A stretch of 64,000 nucleotides of DNA from Bettongia penicillata ogilbyi (Eukaryota > Chordata > Mammalia > Diprotodontia > Potoroidae), in assembly GCA_023548195.1 (NCBI GenBank), contig JAJHZJ010000496.1, positions 5,515,001-5,579,000 on the forward strand. Direction: 5' to 3'. A program made the position numbers and the translations under genes. Of this stretch, positions 1-11,399 are shown one piece after another; position 1 is the stretch's first letter, and each line of letters opens with the position of its first letter. The notes under the pieces are model-generated. The model did no database searches. It was not told where the DNA came from and saw only the letters and a list, made by a program, of their open reading frames with translations.

Positions 1-79
1 GGATATTATTGAATAGACTTGAGGGTTCACTGTATGGTCAATTTCTCAGCTGAAGGACATTGACTGAAACTATTCAAAT

Positions 80-374
80 GTTCATTCAGTAAGCAATAAT
101 TAAAACCCTACTGATTTCCAAGCACTATGTAGCTGTAGGACATACCAAGAAAAATAAAAGTCTTCCTGAGCCTGAAGATTTATAATCTACCAGAGTAAAA
201 CTACATGTATACGGAGAAGTCATTTTGGATGTAAGGTAGGTGTTCTAACAACTTTAAAAAACCCAATATGCCTTGAGAAGGCAGTGACATTTAAGCTAGG
301 TCTAGAAAATGAGCCTTGAAAAAAAGTAGAGATTCTAAGAAAAGAGAGGAGGGCATGCACTCCTTTCATGAGTA
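80..374 (-). repeat. L2 LINE fragment, 3' part, antisense
   Basis: Weak but ordered match to the antisense of the L2 3' end: a decayed AAGCACTATG-type terminal segment near 120, then 'cttcctgagcctgaagattt' and 'gagaaggcagtgacatttaa' in the order expected for antisense L2. It resumes after the MITE at 375-577, so the MITE inserted into it. Confidence 0.5.
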
Positions 375-577
375 TAGGGTCAGGGAACCTGCTGCCTTGA
401 GGCCATATGTGGCATTGTAGGTCCTCAGATGTGGCCTTCTAACTGAGTTCAAGTTTTACAGAGCAAATCCTTTTATTCAGAGGATTTGTTCTGTGAAATT
501 TGGATTCAGTCAATGGACCACACTTGAGGACCTGGAGGGCCGCATGTGGCCTAGAGATCATAGGTTCCCCATCCCTG
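375..577. mobile_element. Palindromic hAT-like MITE, copy 1
   Basis: About 200 bp whose right half (AAATTTGGATTCAGTCAATG ... CATGTGGCC ... GGTTCCCCATCCCTG) is the reverse complement of its left half (GGAACCTG ... ATGTGGC ... CTGAGTTCAAGTTTTACAGAG). Termini resemble the CAGGGGTGGGG ends of non-autonomous hAT (Charlie-group) elements. It encodes nothing and would depend on a transposase supplied in trans. A second copy lies at 37182-37412. No clean 8-bp target duplication is visible here. Confidence 0.75.
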
Positions 578-705
578 ACATAGCCTATAGTATGGCATTG
601 AGAAAGAAGATGGAAGAAGTAACAGCAAGCAGGCCAACTTGACTAGGAATGTAGAATTCAGGAAAGAGAGTGATGTGTCAAATGCCTAGAAGGATCCCCT
701 AGAGA
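578..705 (-). repeat. L2 LINE fragment, continuation after MITE
   Basis: The stretch 'aacagcaagcaggccaactt' and following bases correspond to antisense L2 (usual form: AACAGCAAGGAGGCCAGTGT). It continues the fragment at 80-374. Confidence 0.5.
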
Positions 706-896
706 CATGATATAAATGACTTTAAATAACCAAGGGAAAGTTATTTATTTTTATATGCCCCCTTGCAATGCCTCATGCTCATGTGGATTATGCAAAAATC
801 AAATAAAAGGCAGATCCAGAAAGTATGTATGTCCCCAAAGCCTCCAGGGTCACAATTCTCAACTCTATTTAGTGTGCTAATAGAGACTGTGTTGAT

Positions 897-1354
897 TGTG
901 TAAGTGGAATGTAGCAGGAAAATTCAAGCATTCTGATTGTCTAGGTACAGACAGATCCACAGGGGGAAAATGCTGTCCGATGGATTATTTTCTTAATTAT
1001 AAGGGAACTGTAGATAATAATAGTTGTAAGGGGTCTGAAACTCTCAGATTATCAGAGTCATGATGCCCTCAGGAGAAATCTCTTTGAGATGCCATGTCCT
1101 TGCATGATTTACCTGATGGCCACCCCTATGCAATTACCAACCTACACAATTATCTTGAGCAAGAACAACAGCCAAGCACATAAGCATAGCAGACAGTATT
1201 TACATAACTTCTTGCTTGAATGGAAGTAGAATGCCTATATATACTCTGATCTAGCTGAGAATAAATGGAGTGCAGACCATCCTTGCTCCTGCCTCATTCA
1301 TTCGTGCCTGGAAGAAAGATCTCATGCAGGCATGAGGTCTTTGGGAACTTAACA
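897..1354 (+). mobile_element. Candidate solo LTR of an endogenous retrovirus
   Basis: The segment has LTR architecture: TG start (897 or 910), a TATA-like CTATATATAC at 1235-1244, a polyadenylation signal AATAAA at 1260-1265, a C/T-rich U5-like segment (GCTCCTGCCTCATTCATTCG), and an end in ...TTAACA at 1354. Two bases later, 1357-1368 reads TGGTGGCCTGAA, similar to a tRNA-Lys-type primer binding site. No internal coding remains follow. No direct target repeat was found, so the left edge is uncertain. Confidence 0.45.
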
Positions 1355-1368
1355 AATGGTGGCCTGAA

Positions 1369-1889
1369 GAAAAGGTGATGCTGACTTCACATGAAGCAGA
1401 CTTTGTCGATAAATGGATAATAAGACAGTGGTTGAAAGAAGACCCAAGTATACAGAGAATTAGAGCTGGTGGGAGGGAATTAATACTTATAAGATTATTT
1501 TATCAAATATGAATATAGTAAAATCCAAAGTGTCCAATAGGTGTTTTCTAGTGATGGTCAAGGACCTTTAGAGTTTAATACATAGAATCACCATTCCGTT
1601 TTCAATGTTATATGCTTCTTGAAACTCAGAATCTTTAAAAAGTTATTGATGACATGTTTTTAATTCAAATTCATCATCCCTTAAGCCTTACATTTTTTAG
1701 TTGCCTAGTAACTAAAAAAATCATGCAAATGAAACAAGTCAACAGTATAACCACATAGCATGTTAGCCTTCCCTTTTCTGCTGACATAAGGACAGTGCAT
1801 TTCAGCATTGGTACTCCAGGAGCAAAGCTTTTTGTTACAATTTTTATTACAATTGTTCACTGTCAGTTACCTTTTAATGTTACTTTTTT
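1369..1889. other. No recognised feature
   Basis: AT-rich sequence following the LTR candidate. I see no repeat family, no gene and no retroviral coding remnant. Confidence 0.5.
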
Positions 1890-3075
1890 TCTTCCTTTAC
1901 ATTATTGTAGGTACATACATTTTCTCAGTTTTGCTTTTTTCACCTGAATCGCTTTGTACAAGTCTTCTGACAATATCTTTTTTCATGTTTCTTTCATATA
2001 ATGTCATAATACTCTATTATGCTACTCTTCTATAGTTAAGCTCTTCTCCATTTTATCTCTCTCTCTCTCTCATACACACACACACACACATATACACACA
2101 TACACATACACACACATACTCACTCACTCATAGTTGCTGTAGATTTTTCAGTATTTTGGGGACTTTTCTATTTACATGTTCTTTGTGGTATATTGCCATA
2201 AGTGAGACTGTTAACAACAAAAGGTTTGAGTATTTCAGTGAGTTTCCTCCTCAGAATAAATCTTCTTTCTTAAAAGTAAGTTTTTATTAGAAATTTAACA
2301 TTAAATGTCAATTTAAAAAATGATTTGTGCTTATTCATTTGTTTTCATTGATTTTTTCCTTATATGATTGTATTTAATGAGTGTGCCGTTCTCCTGGTCT
2401 TGCTTTTAGCATTTTGTGTTATTTTCATAATGATCCTTTCAGTTTCTATGTATTCTTCATATTTCTTGGTCTTCCTATACTATTGTGTTACATGAATAGA
2501 TCATATTTCATTTAACAATTATGCTATTAGATCCTTTATTATAAGGGATGTATCTCTGGGAGGGGATAAAGAAAAGGATACAGGGGAAAATAAAGGCGAT
2601 ATAAAAATAAAATCTATCAGTGGTGTTTATTTTTTAAATTGCTGGTTGTTGAATCTGAGGTTGTTTCTGGGGTTTTTTGTTTGCTTTGGTTTGGGGATAT
2701 TTTTCAAATTATATATTATACTACTATGAAAGGTTTTCAATAGATGAGTCTGTTCTTGCTTTTAGTTTGCCAAGGTATTGCCTGACAATAGAATTATTGG
2801 GTAATTTGAATGTATGCTATCAGACTGCTCTCAAAAAGTTTCCTTGACTTAAAATTCCTAAAAGCAAAATTCCACTTATTTTCTCTCAAACCTGCCAGCA
2901 CTGAGTTTCATTCTTTAGTTTTTTTCTTTCCTATTTCATATGTGAGAGAGAGGACTTCAAAATTGTTTTGATTTAAGTCTTTGATTTCTGGTGAGGGTAA
3001 ACTTTTTTTCAAGTCTTTCATTAGTCATTCATCATCCTTTAATAATACTCTATTATAATCTTCAAACTCATGTAT
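1890..3075 (-). repeat. Decayed L1 3' region, antisense
   Basis: Two blocks fit the minus strand of a marsupial L1 3' end. At 1890-2050: TTATTGTAGG, then TCTTCTGACA and an AATACTCTATTATG-like motif (usual form AATATTCCATTACA). At 2640-3075: 'agaattattgggtaatttga', 'agactgctctcaaaaag' and 'aattgttttgatttaagtct'. The middle holds a CT/CA microsatellite (2056-2135) and AT-rich sequence. No open frame survives. Confidence 0.5.
2056..2135. repeat. (TC)n-(CA)n compound microsatellite
   Basis: A CT run passes into CACACA with TACACA variants and a closing CTCACTCACTCA. Confidence 0.95.
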
Positions 3076-4909
3076 CACGTTTAACATGGGATTTGGAAGT
3101 TAAGCTGAAATAAGTTTTGGGGAAATTGGCTTATTTTTATCAAACCCACCTTTTTGGGGGTTTTTTCTGTTTCATTTTTTTCTTTTCAGTAGAGAATTTC
3201 TGTGAACTTCCTATCTCATGATTAAAGCCACTCTGTCTTTCCAAAGTTCCTTACACAGGTTGTAGAGAATGTAGTTAGCCATTTGTTCCCCAAAATGAGA
3301 GCACGCCTGCCTAATTTAGTTTGTAATTACCTAGTCTCATGGAAATAATTTTCTTCTGGAGATAATTGATATTACCTAAAAGAAGACTGTACATCAACAT
3401 ATTGGTCATAGATGTGTGTACATAAATGTATTTATTTACACTTCAATATAACAGTCATACTTATTTTATGCAATATGTGCATTTAGATCATTCTTAAATT
3501 GAAAACCTAGCATGGAAAAGAAAGTTACTGTGTCTTAGTAAATGGAATTTACCACAGATGCTTGTATTCAGGAATTTGTCTGTTGCAGGTAGTATATTTC
3601 TTTTTAATGCTGGCCAACTTTGCTATACATACAAATATTTCCTTGCAATTCTTCTTCTGGTCAATTTTAAATGAATGACTCATTCATTGACCACTTCCTT
3701 CTTGGAAAATGCTAAAAAAAAAAAAGGTTAAAATGTAGTCCCTTTGAATGAAACTTGAATTTCATTAATACTTATGTGTTCTCTGTAAAATATGGATGAC
3801 TCTCTTGCTCATTCATTGCCTTGTCAATCTTGAAGCATTTTATTTAGTGTCATTAGGTGACTGTACAAAATGGAAAAGGCTAGAAAATGATATCATGTCT
3901 CTTTTTATTTTCAAAATAGCAAGAGAAGGGAAAATTTGAATCACAGCCTTCAAGGTCAAATAGGGACTTCTTGCCTCATCCAATTACTGCTCCATTTTGA
4001 GGCAGTAAAAGAATTAAGAGCTGTCTGTCCTATAATTTGGCGAGACTTTCATTATAAAAATAGAACACATTAGTGGGAATCTATTAAATACTCTTTATGT
4101 GGGAAAAGACCACTCAGAGTTAACTTGTTACTATCATTTGCAGTATTAAGTACATGTTACCATTTCACATTAAGTTCCACTTGACATGAAGAGAAATCCC
4201 CCTTTGTTAAATTAACTCTATGGTTAAAAAACATTCATATTTGCAGTTTAAGAATGATACACCTCCATCCTCTTACACATTAACCCCAAACCTTTTCAAC
4301 TTACTGTCCTTACATTCATTAGGAAATTTCATTCACTCAGGGATATATCTTTTGTCATCCTACTGCTTCTGATCAATCTTTCTACATGTCTTAATGTTTT
4401 TTTTTTAACTTTGGGGGAAAAATAACTATGCTGGGAGGTACAGTGTATTTGGCCCATATTTTCAGGGTTCTCTGAAGAAAAGTCATGCTACCACAAAGCT
4501 TCATTGGCAAGGATTCACGTTAATAATCAAAGGAAGCAATCTTGGGATAATTGGGTTTAACATGACTTTTAGTCTTTGGAATTTTAGATTTCATCCTGCA
4601 TTTCCCAGCTCTTCATTGGACTGATATTTATATCCTAACCACGTTGCATATATGCCTCATACATAGTAAGTTATATAATCACTTATTAACTAACAGAAAC
4701 TAACTGTGTGATCTTGAACAATTTTAAATTTTTGAGTGTACCAGGCAACTTTCTAAGACACTACTCTCTCCGAGAATGCACCTTTCTATAGTGGTAGAGA
4801 AAGGTCCTCATTGAGAGCTCTTCATCAATGAAATCAGATAATCTACCATTCCATGTCCATATTTTGTAACTAGGTATGTGTTGATGTTATTTTCTCTGAA
4901 AAAATTCAG
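3076..4909. other. No recognised feature (1.8 kb)
   Basis: AT-rich sequence with short A and T runs. I recognise no repeat family and no coding signal. It could hold very old repeats or conserved non-coding elements, which only a comparison would show. Confidence 0.5.
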
Positions 4910-5000
4910 GCACCCTGAGGTCAGGGAAACTTGTTTTTTTCTTTATATTCTCACTGCCTAACATAGATAATCTCTGCTCAATGAATGCTTATTGACTTTA
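4910..5000 (+). repeat. L2 3' end fragment
   Basis: Ends in the L2-type pattern 'tctgctcaatgaatgcttat' followed by TGACT, preceded by GGTCAGGGAAACTTGTTTTT and TCACTGCCTAACATAG. Confidence 0.6.
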
Positions 5001-6289
5001 AGTCTTAAATTAAGTTGGCAAAGCCTCATGAGTCCTCTGTAGTAGTAAGGAAGTGATCCAAAAGGAGGCCTGGGACACAGAGGTTTTATTTATATTCACA
5101 GAGGAAGACTTAAGTCAACCAATGTACCATCTTTGAATGGGGTGACAACATAGCCAAATTCCATCATCCAAAAGACATGGTAAATATCGAAAAGTCTGGT
5201 AAATATCGAAAAGTCTTTGATTTGAAACTTATTTGGAGAAAGAATTTCCAGGCACACACGATCCAAGGAAAATGGACCTCTTTTAGGAATCTCCTCTCAG
5301 CAGCTCTCTCTGAGGGGCTTCCAGAAACCTGGCATATTTAGCATTCTTGAAAGAAGCTTGGCTTTCTAGCAGCCCTTGAATTTTGAAATAATAGTGTTAA
5401 TGCAAATAGGTTGAAAGGATAAATTGATGCAGGAGATTCAAAGGCCTTGTTCTTTTCTCTTCTTTTTTTTTTTCTCTCACATGAACAACAGAAGTTGGTT
5501 TAAGACCAACTTTCAAACACCATTTGGCTCAAATGATTAGGAAATGAATTAAATGCTAAAATAAAAGAACTTCCGGAACAAGAAGCAATTAAGGCAGTCA
5601 CTGAATAATAGCTTATCTTCAGGAGCAAATTAGGGGGAATGGATTAGATAAGATGCCCTCAACTTCAAACCAGCCAGCCTTGGCACTTTGTAGTAGTCTT
5701 GAAAACTGGATAAATGGACGAAAGCCAAACCTGCAGAAGTAGATCTGTGACTGGGAACTGTCGGGATTTTCTCATACACTTTGAGTGTCATAATAAAATC
5801 TATTTTTTTGAATAAACACATGTATTTTAACATCTAGTGACAAAGGTGTTTTTTAACCATTCAACTTGACTGTGAAGTTAGCCAGGCATAATCCATCCAC
5901 AATGTACTAGGCATAAGAACCCTGAAATTCAATTTTTGGCTTCAGTGTTAAATTATGGGATTATCCTACATATTTCCATTTATGAAATTCAAGCCTATAG
6001 TAAGGTTGGGGAGTTATTCAACATGAGCAAATCATTAGATCACCCTGGGAAGATTTGCATGAAGAAATGTAATTAACAAACTACCAAGTCTGGTTAGAAA
6101 GTTATACCATGACAAGTAAGCATTGAATGGGGTAGACTCTTGGAATTTGATAAATAGATGTTGTTGAGTACAATGAATGTATCAAAAAAGATGCAGAAAT
6201 CAAATGTCTGTAGGATCTAGTACCAGAGCATCATTAAATATACTTCATTTTAATAACACTTTATTTTTCCAGAACATATAAGTCATGTG
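5001..6289. other. No recognised feature; contains a 19-bp tandem duplication
   Basis: No gene or repeat family recognised. The only discrete structure is two perfect tandem copies of ggtaaatatcgaaaagtct at 5179-5216. Confidence 0.55.
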
Positions 6290-6500
6290 ATTTTGGTGCA
6301 GGAAGGAATATCAGAAGTCATCTTGTCCATTTGATACCTAGCCAAGAGTCCTCTTTACAATATCTCTAACATTTAGTTATCCAGGTCTTGTTTGAAAGCC
6401 TCTAAGAATGGGAAATCAGTTGCCTCCCAAAGTAAGCCCTTCCATTTTTGGACAGACCTAGTTTCCGGAATATTATTTTTTATGCTAAGTCTAACTTGCT
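6290..6500 (-). repeat. CR1/L3-type LINE fragment, antisense
   Basis: Matches the minus strand of a CR1-like 3' region: 'aagtcatcttgtccatttga' (usual form AGGTCATCTAGTCCAACC), 'tccaggtcttgtttgaaagc', then 'gggaaatcagttgcctccca' and a CTAAGTCTAACTTG end. Confidence 0.6.
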
Positions 6501-7129
6501 GACCTTGAGCCTGAAAGTAACTCTTTACTGTTGCTTTCTCTGTCAGGATGTGTGGCACAGCTGTAAATCATAGTTTCATGGATGATCTTCAAAATGTGGC
6601 TTGAAATTAGTTGCTATTAAGGAATTTGTTTTGTCTATGTATTGTCATTATGGAAGTAGGGAGCCAATAACCAAATTTTCATGAGAGGTTATCTTGTTTC
6701 TGGATCAGAAAGTTATCTTAACCACCAAGATAGATCTACTACTCCATAAAAACTAACATTGCAGGAGGGTGATCCCATATTCATTAGTTCATAGTAATCA
6801 TTCTTCAGTGTACCTTTCCCCACAGCACATTGTCAACCAATTCACATATTCTAGGCAAGGTTCCTTTTCTATATCAAAGAATGAGGGTCAAAATCCCTTT
6901 GGATCATAAACTTGGCTAAACAGGAGTTGGGGGAGCAGATCTTCTCCCTCTGCCTCTTCTAATATTCCCTATCCCTAAAATTATCCTAGAGTTTATATAA
7001 TGATAATAGTAATCCACTAAGTAGTTCAGCACATAGAGTGCTTTACTTCCAGTCAGAGAGGCAAAAGGAAAACAAAGAAGCACATAGAATATCCATACCA
7101 TGTAGAACAGTAGGAGGTAATCACAGGGC
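6501..7129. other. No recognised feature
   Basis: Nothing assignable. The minus-strand open frame across 6916-7218 has no recognisable domain and overlaps L2 at its upstream end. Confidence 0.5.
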
Positions 7130-7245
7130 AGTAGTTTAGCACCTGGGATGGGAATGAGACCTGGAAAAGGCCTCCCCAAGAATGTGAGATTTGAGCTAAG
7201 CCCAGACATGAAAGACAACCATGTGAGAAATGAATGTGCTTTTAA
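7130..7245 (-). repeat. L2 fragment, antisense
   Basis: 'aaggcctccccaagaatgtg' followed by AGATTTGAGCTAAGCCCAGA matches the antisense L2 block usually reading GGCTTCCTGTAGAAGGTG...TGAGCTGAGCCTTGA. Confidence 0.6.
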
Positions 7246-7549
7246 TGGAGGACACCAACCTTGTAACTTCTAGTAAGCCAGACTGGGCCCTCGTAAGAAT
7301 GTGTTAAACATTTTGAGAGTTGGTGAGTGTCTATTGGCCAGTAGATGAGAAGGAAAGAGGAGATGATGGGCTCTTTGTTATTTCCCATCGTGATTGCTCT
7401 CATGGTCTGAACTTGCTTTGACACGGTTATTTGACCCCTTCTACCAGTCCTAAAATATCCTCCAGTCTATGACCACTGTTTTCCCCACTTCAGTGCAAAT
7501 ATGAAACTCTATAGCCTGTTTTGATGTTCATGGGCAGTTAATACTAAGG

Positions 7550-8350
7550 AGATAGGTTGGTGTCAAATTATAGAGGGCTTTTAGCACCAGACTAAATAAT
7601 GAGTCTGAACTATTTTCAGTAGACAGTTGAATGCTTTGAAGAATAACTTGGTCAGATCTATATGTAAAGAGATTTTTTTGATAATACTATGAAGGATAGA
7701 TTGAAGACAGGAAGCAGTGGATACTGGACAATTTTTTAAGAAATTATTGTATTAATGCAGGTAAGTGGTTATAAGTACTTGTAGAAAAATGATAGTCACA
7801 GGAAGAAAGAAGAAAGCTACAAATAGTGAATAGATAGGAGTTGGAAATTAAATGGATATGTAAAGTGACTGAGAAGGAAGAATCAGAGATATCACTTAGA
7901 TTTCAAAGGTATAATGATGAATAGTAAATAGGAACACAGCCTAAAGATTAGTCTGGAATGTGTTGTTTTTGAAGGTTCATCAAAGCATTCAGGTAAATAC
8001 CTACTGCAGGGAGGTCAACATCATAGATACAAATGTTGAAATCATCTGCATAGTAACAATGTCAGAAGTCATGAGTTAAGGAGATTTCTGAGAGAGAGTA
8101 CAGAGAGAGGAGAAAGTGTACTAGGAAAAGTTTGGGGGAAAGTATAGGAGGTCAGAGAAAGGATGAAAAATGGAAGCTAATGCAGATAATAAGGCATGGA
8201 AAATTGAGTGGAGAGAGCACAAGAATGTGATTTTGGAAAAACCAAAGGAAGAAAGAACATCTGGGAGGAGTGACTTTTCAAGCCAGAGATGACAAAGAGA
8301 ATTAGTATTGAAGAAAAGTCACTGGATGGGTAGGTAGGAGATGACTAATA
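7550..8350 (-). repeat. L2 LINE, reverse transcriptase region, antisense
   Basis: Roughly 800 bp of decayed antisense L2. 'gtcaaattatagagggcttt' corresponds to the block upstream of the usual GTGACATGGTCAG. 'ttgaaatcatctgcatagta' near 8035 is the reverse complement of the segment coding the conserved Asp-Asp motif of the reverse transcriptase. Stops and frameshifts are everywhere; no protein could be made. Confidence 0.65.
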
Positions 8351-8672
8351 AAATTTAATGTGCTTTCAAGAAATTGATAAACACTGAATAAGAAGCAAGA
8401 GAAATTAAAGCATTTGTTTGATATTAGTGCAAGGAGTCACTTTGGAATTGCTTTACTGCTCTACAACATAGATAACTAGATAATTTAGGTAAAAATTTAT
8501 TTATGAGTCTAAATTGAGTAGTTTGGGTAATTGTCATGTATCTCTTCTATACTGTATAGTTTTCACACTGAATGATGGCAATGATTTCATGAGAATGAAA
8601 GACATGGACAGGTTACGATGAACACTGAGATGACCCATTAATTAGATCAAAGACCCACAGTGGTATTGCCTT
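8351..8672. other. No recognised feature
   Basis: AT-rich flank of the inverted repeat, without an identifiable element. Confidence 0.5.
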
Positions 8673-8761
8673 TTAGCTTGGTGTAAATGCTGTATCTACC
8701 GCTGCTCAGGACTTTTTGTCAGGTTTTATTTTGTCCTTTTTTTCTCTTTATTTTCCTTGTG
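8673..8761 (+). repeat. Left arm of 89-bp inverted repeat
   Basis: Begins ttagcttggtgtaaatgctg and ends tttattttccttgtg. Its reverse complement recurs at 9584-9672 with 2 mismatches in 89 (a/g at 8698, t/g at 8739). The similarity stops abruptly at both ends of the arm. A TA dinucleotide sits just inside each outer edge (8674-8675 and 9670-9671), so a Tc1/mariner-like insertion with TA duplication is possible. No transposase remnant is visible in the 822-bp spacer. Not a family I recognise. Confidence 0.9.
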
Positions 8762-8763
8762 TT

Positions 8764-8828
8764 GTTGTTGATGACAGTGATGAAAATGGTGATGATGATG
8801 ATGACGATGATGATGTTGATGATAGTGA
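8764..8828. repeat. GAT/GTT-rich imperfect microsatellite
   Basis: GTTGTTGATGACAGTGATG passes into (GATGAT)n with GTT interruptions, immediately inside the left inverted-repeat arm. Confidence 0.85.
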
Positions 8829-9070
8829 GTCAGCTGTTTCAGCCACATCTGGCTCTTCATGATCTTATTTTAGGTTTTCTTGGCAGATACTAGACTAGTT
8901 TGCCATTTCTTTCTCCAGTTCATTTTACAGATGAGGAACCTGAGGCAAAAAGAGTGAAGTGATTTATTCAAGGTCACACAGCTACTATGTATATGAAGCT
9001 GAATTTGAATTCAGGAAAATGTCTACCTAACTTCAGGCCCAGTGCTCTGCACTGCCCCACCTAGCTGCCT
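8829..9070 (-). repeat. CORE-SINE, tail type A (Mar1-like), antisense
   Basis: Contains GTTTGCCATTTCTTTCTCCA, TTTTACAGATGAGGAACCTG, AAGGTCACACAGCTACTATG and an end CCCCACCTAGCTGCC, the antisense order of a Mar1-type SINE. It lies in the spacer of the 89-bp inverted repeat. Confidence 0.9.
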
Positions 9071-9194
9071 TTTACTACAGTTAAATATAAAATTCAACAA
9101 ATAAAACAATTGTATTTTATTTAATTGAGTGAGTCACTGTATTATGACACTGTATGTATTAAAGCATTACGACAATTTTTGGAGTGCCAGAACT

Positions 9195-9300
9195 GGAAGA
9201 GAGTCGAGAAGGCAAAATAGACACAAAGGAATTGTGACTTGCCCAAGGTCTGGCAGTGGGAGAACCAGATTCCAAATTCAGGTCCAGTAATTGTAATTTC
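9195..9300 (-). repeat. MIR-like CORE-SINE fragment, antisense
   Basis: 'gtgacttgcccaaggtctgg' and 'accagattccaaattcaggt' are antisense SINE core and head segments. Confidence 0.6.
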
Positions 9301-9583
9301 AGTATTTAAAGTTTATCACCCTTTCTCAATGCTGATTTGGCCATCAAATGGAAAGTGGCCCCAAAGTCAAACGGTCTTTCTCTCAATTGCCATTTGGTTG
9401 ATATCTACAACTAAACACATGACAAAGCACATATGTCTACAACTGAGAGACCACAAATAAAATGACAATATCTAGAGAATCAGAAATATAGTGGACCTAA
9501 GGATCAATCTACATAGATGCAGCCAAACAACTTGGATATAGGTTGCAGAGGCACAATTGCATACTGTGGGCAAGATAACAATG

Positions 9584-9672
9584 CACAAGGAAAATAAAGA
9601 GACAAAAAGGACAAAATAAAACCTGACAAAAAGTCCTGAGCAGCGGCAGATACAGCATTTACACCAAGCTAA
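9584..9672 (-). repeat. Right arm of 89-bp inverted repeat
   Basis: Reads cacaaggaaaataaag ... acaccaagctaa, the reverse complement of 8673-8761 at 87 of 89 positions. Flanks beyond both ends differ from those of the left arm, so this is a bounded repeat, not the edge of a larger duplication. Confidence 0.9.
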
Positions 9673-9704
9673 GTATGATATAACTTGAGGAAGGAGAAGA
9701 GCTA

Positions 9705-9945
9705 AGAGTTAAGATCAGGAAGGTTTCCTAGACATATCTGGTGATGTATCAGATAAGCATTGAAGGGAAGCAGGTATTCTAAGCATTTCTGAGAGGTAAG
9801 CAAGTTATATAAATTTCCAAGCCTGAGAATATAGACTGTTTAAAGGCATCTAGGTTGAAGGTGGGACGCTAAGCCTGGGGAACAACCTGTAGACCACTAA
9901 GGGTAACATATACAATGTTTAAAGGGTAGTCATGTGAAATAAGCC
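9705..9945 (-). repeat. L2 fragment, antisense
   Basis: 'gatcaggaaggtttcctaga', 'gcattgaagggaagcaggta', then GAACAACCTGTAGACCACTAAG follow the order of antisense L2 3' sequence. Confidence 0.55.
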
Positions 9946-11049
9946 TATACTTCTATGCTGGAGTTCAATTGTAGAGGACTTCTGATGCTTCTTCTTGCTA
10001 GAAGAAACTGTCTTGATTGGAGTCTTTATTGTGTGCCACAGTGTTGCCTAGTTGTTGTGACTGTAGCCTCTTTATATTTTAATGTAATTTATCTTTGGAT
10101 TGCTATATTACGCAGCCCTAGGCCTTAGATGACATAAGTCTGGAGGTCATGTATCCATCCAAAGCCATCATTTATCCAAATTACAAAGCCATCATGTGTA
10201 ATTTGACTCAATTAGCGACTTTATAGTTAGCAATTAACTTTGCTGTTAATTGATTCCCTATGCAATAAATATGCAAGAAAGAGAAATGAACATAGTTTGA
10301 TATTTATTTCAGAAGAGAGTATATAAGGGATAAAATTTAAACAAAACTTACATTTTCTTAGGAACAGTCTTTTGTTTCTGCCATAGATGTCATTAATAAT
10401 TGGTGGAAATCAACATAAACTGAAGACTGAAAATTGTAGGGATCATTTTAGCAGGAGTCCTTGTTTTCATTTTTAAAAAAAGGACTTCTTGCTAAAAATG
10501 TTATTCTAGTTAATTTTTCAACATTGTTGTCTCATGTTTGATATATGGTTCCTGCACAATGATATAATTAAACGTGATTTCCTAAAGAAATTCATTGCAG
10601 TAGCATTTTGAGGAAGCCTACATAAATTTATAAAGGATTAATTTAATATTATATCTGAGATGCTCACTAATGCAGATGTTAATTTGAAAACCTCACTTGT
10701 GGAATGAGTGAGAATGCAGCAGCTTTCATAGTAATTTTTCCTGTGGACAATAAAAAAAATAAAACCTCCTAAAATGTCTCATTATGTCGGAATGGACAGA
10801 AGGCTGACTATAATTGGGAAACAAACAGTATAAAACCATATAGAATTTAAAGTAGTAGTTTGGTATTAAAATATCTCATATATCATTTTTTTGAGTTACA
10901 AGTAGGAGTACTACTGAATGTTTATAAATTCCTGGAAAAGGACAAAAAAGAGAGGAATCTCCAAATAAGTAATTGTATATCCAATAAACATATTCATCCA
11001 TCCATTTAACAGACATATTAACCAACACTTGACCCCACTCCTCCATGAT
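9946..11049. other. No recognised feature (1.1 kb)
   Basis: AT-rich, no repeat family or coding signal recognised. Confidence 0.5.
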
Positions 11050-11190
11050 AAAATTGATATATGGACAGTAAGACCAGGGTTCAAACCCAACCTCATAGCT
11101 GTGTGACTAGGACCAAGTCACTTAATTTCTCTGGGACTCAGTTTCCTTATTTGTATTTTTAAATGTGGGATACTGTGATCTGTTCATTTA
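11050..11190 (+). repeat. MIR-like CORE-SINE
   Basis: 'agaccagggttcaaacccaa', 'gctgtgtgactaggaccaag' and 'cagtttccttatttgtattt' appear in SINE sense order. Confidence 0.7.
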
Positions 11191-11399
11191 TCATTGGTAA
11201 TTTTTTCTCAGTCCTCATTGATGAGTTTGAGAAAGCAGAGAGTGGGGGAAGGAAGAATTGGCCAAGATGGGATTGATACCTAAACCTGATCAGTTCTCTC
11301 CACAGCATTCTCAACAAATAATTACCTAGCTTCTGCTGTTAGTCTTATGGTATAGGTTGATTAACAACTTGGAGAAATGGAAAAGGGGATTTGTGTTCA

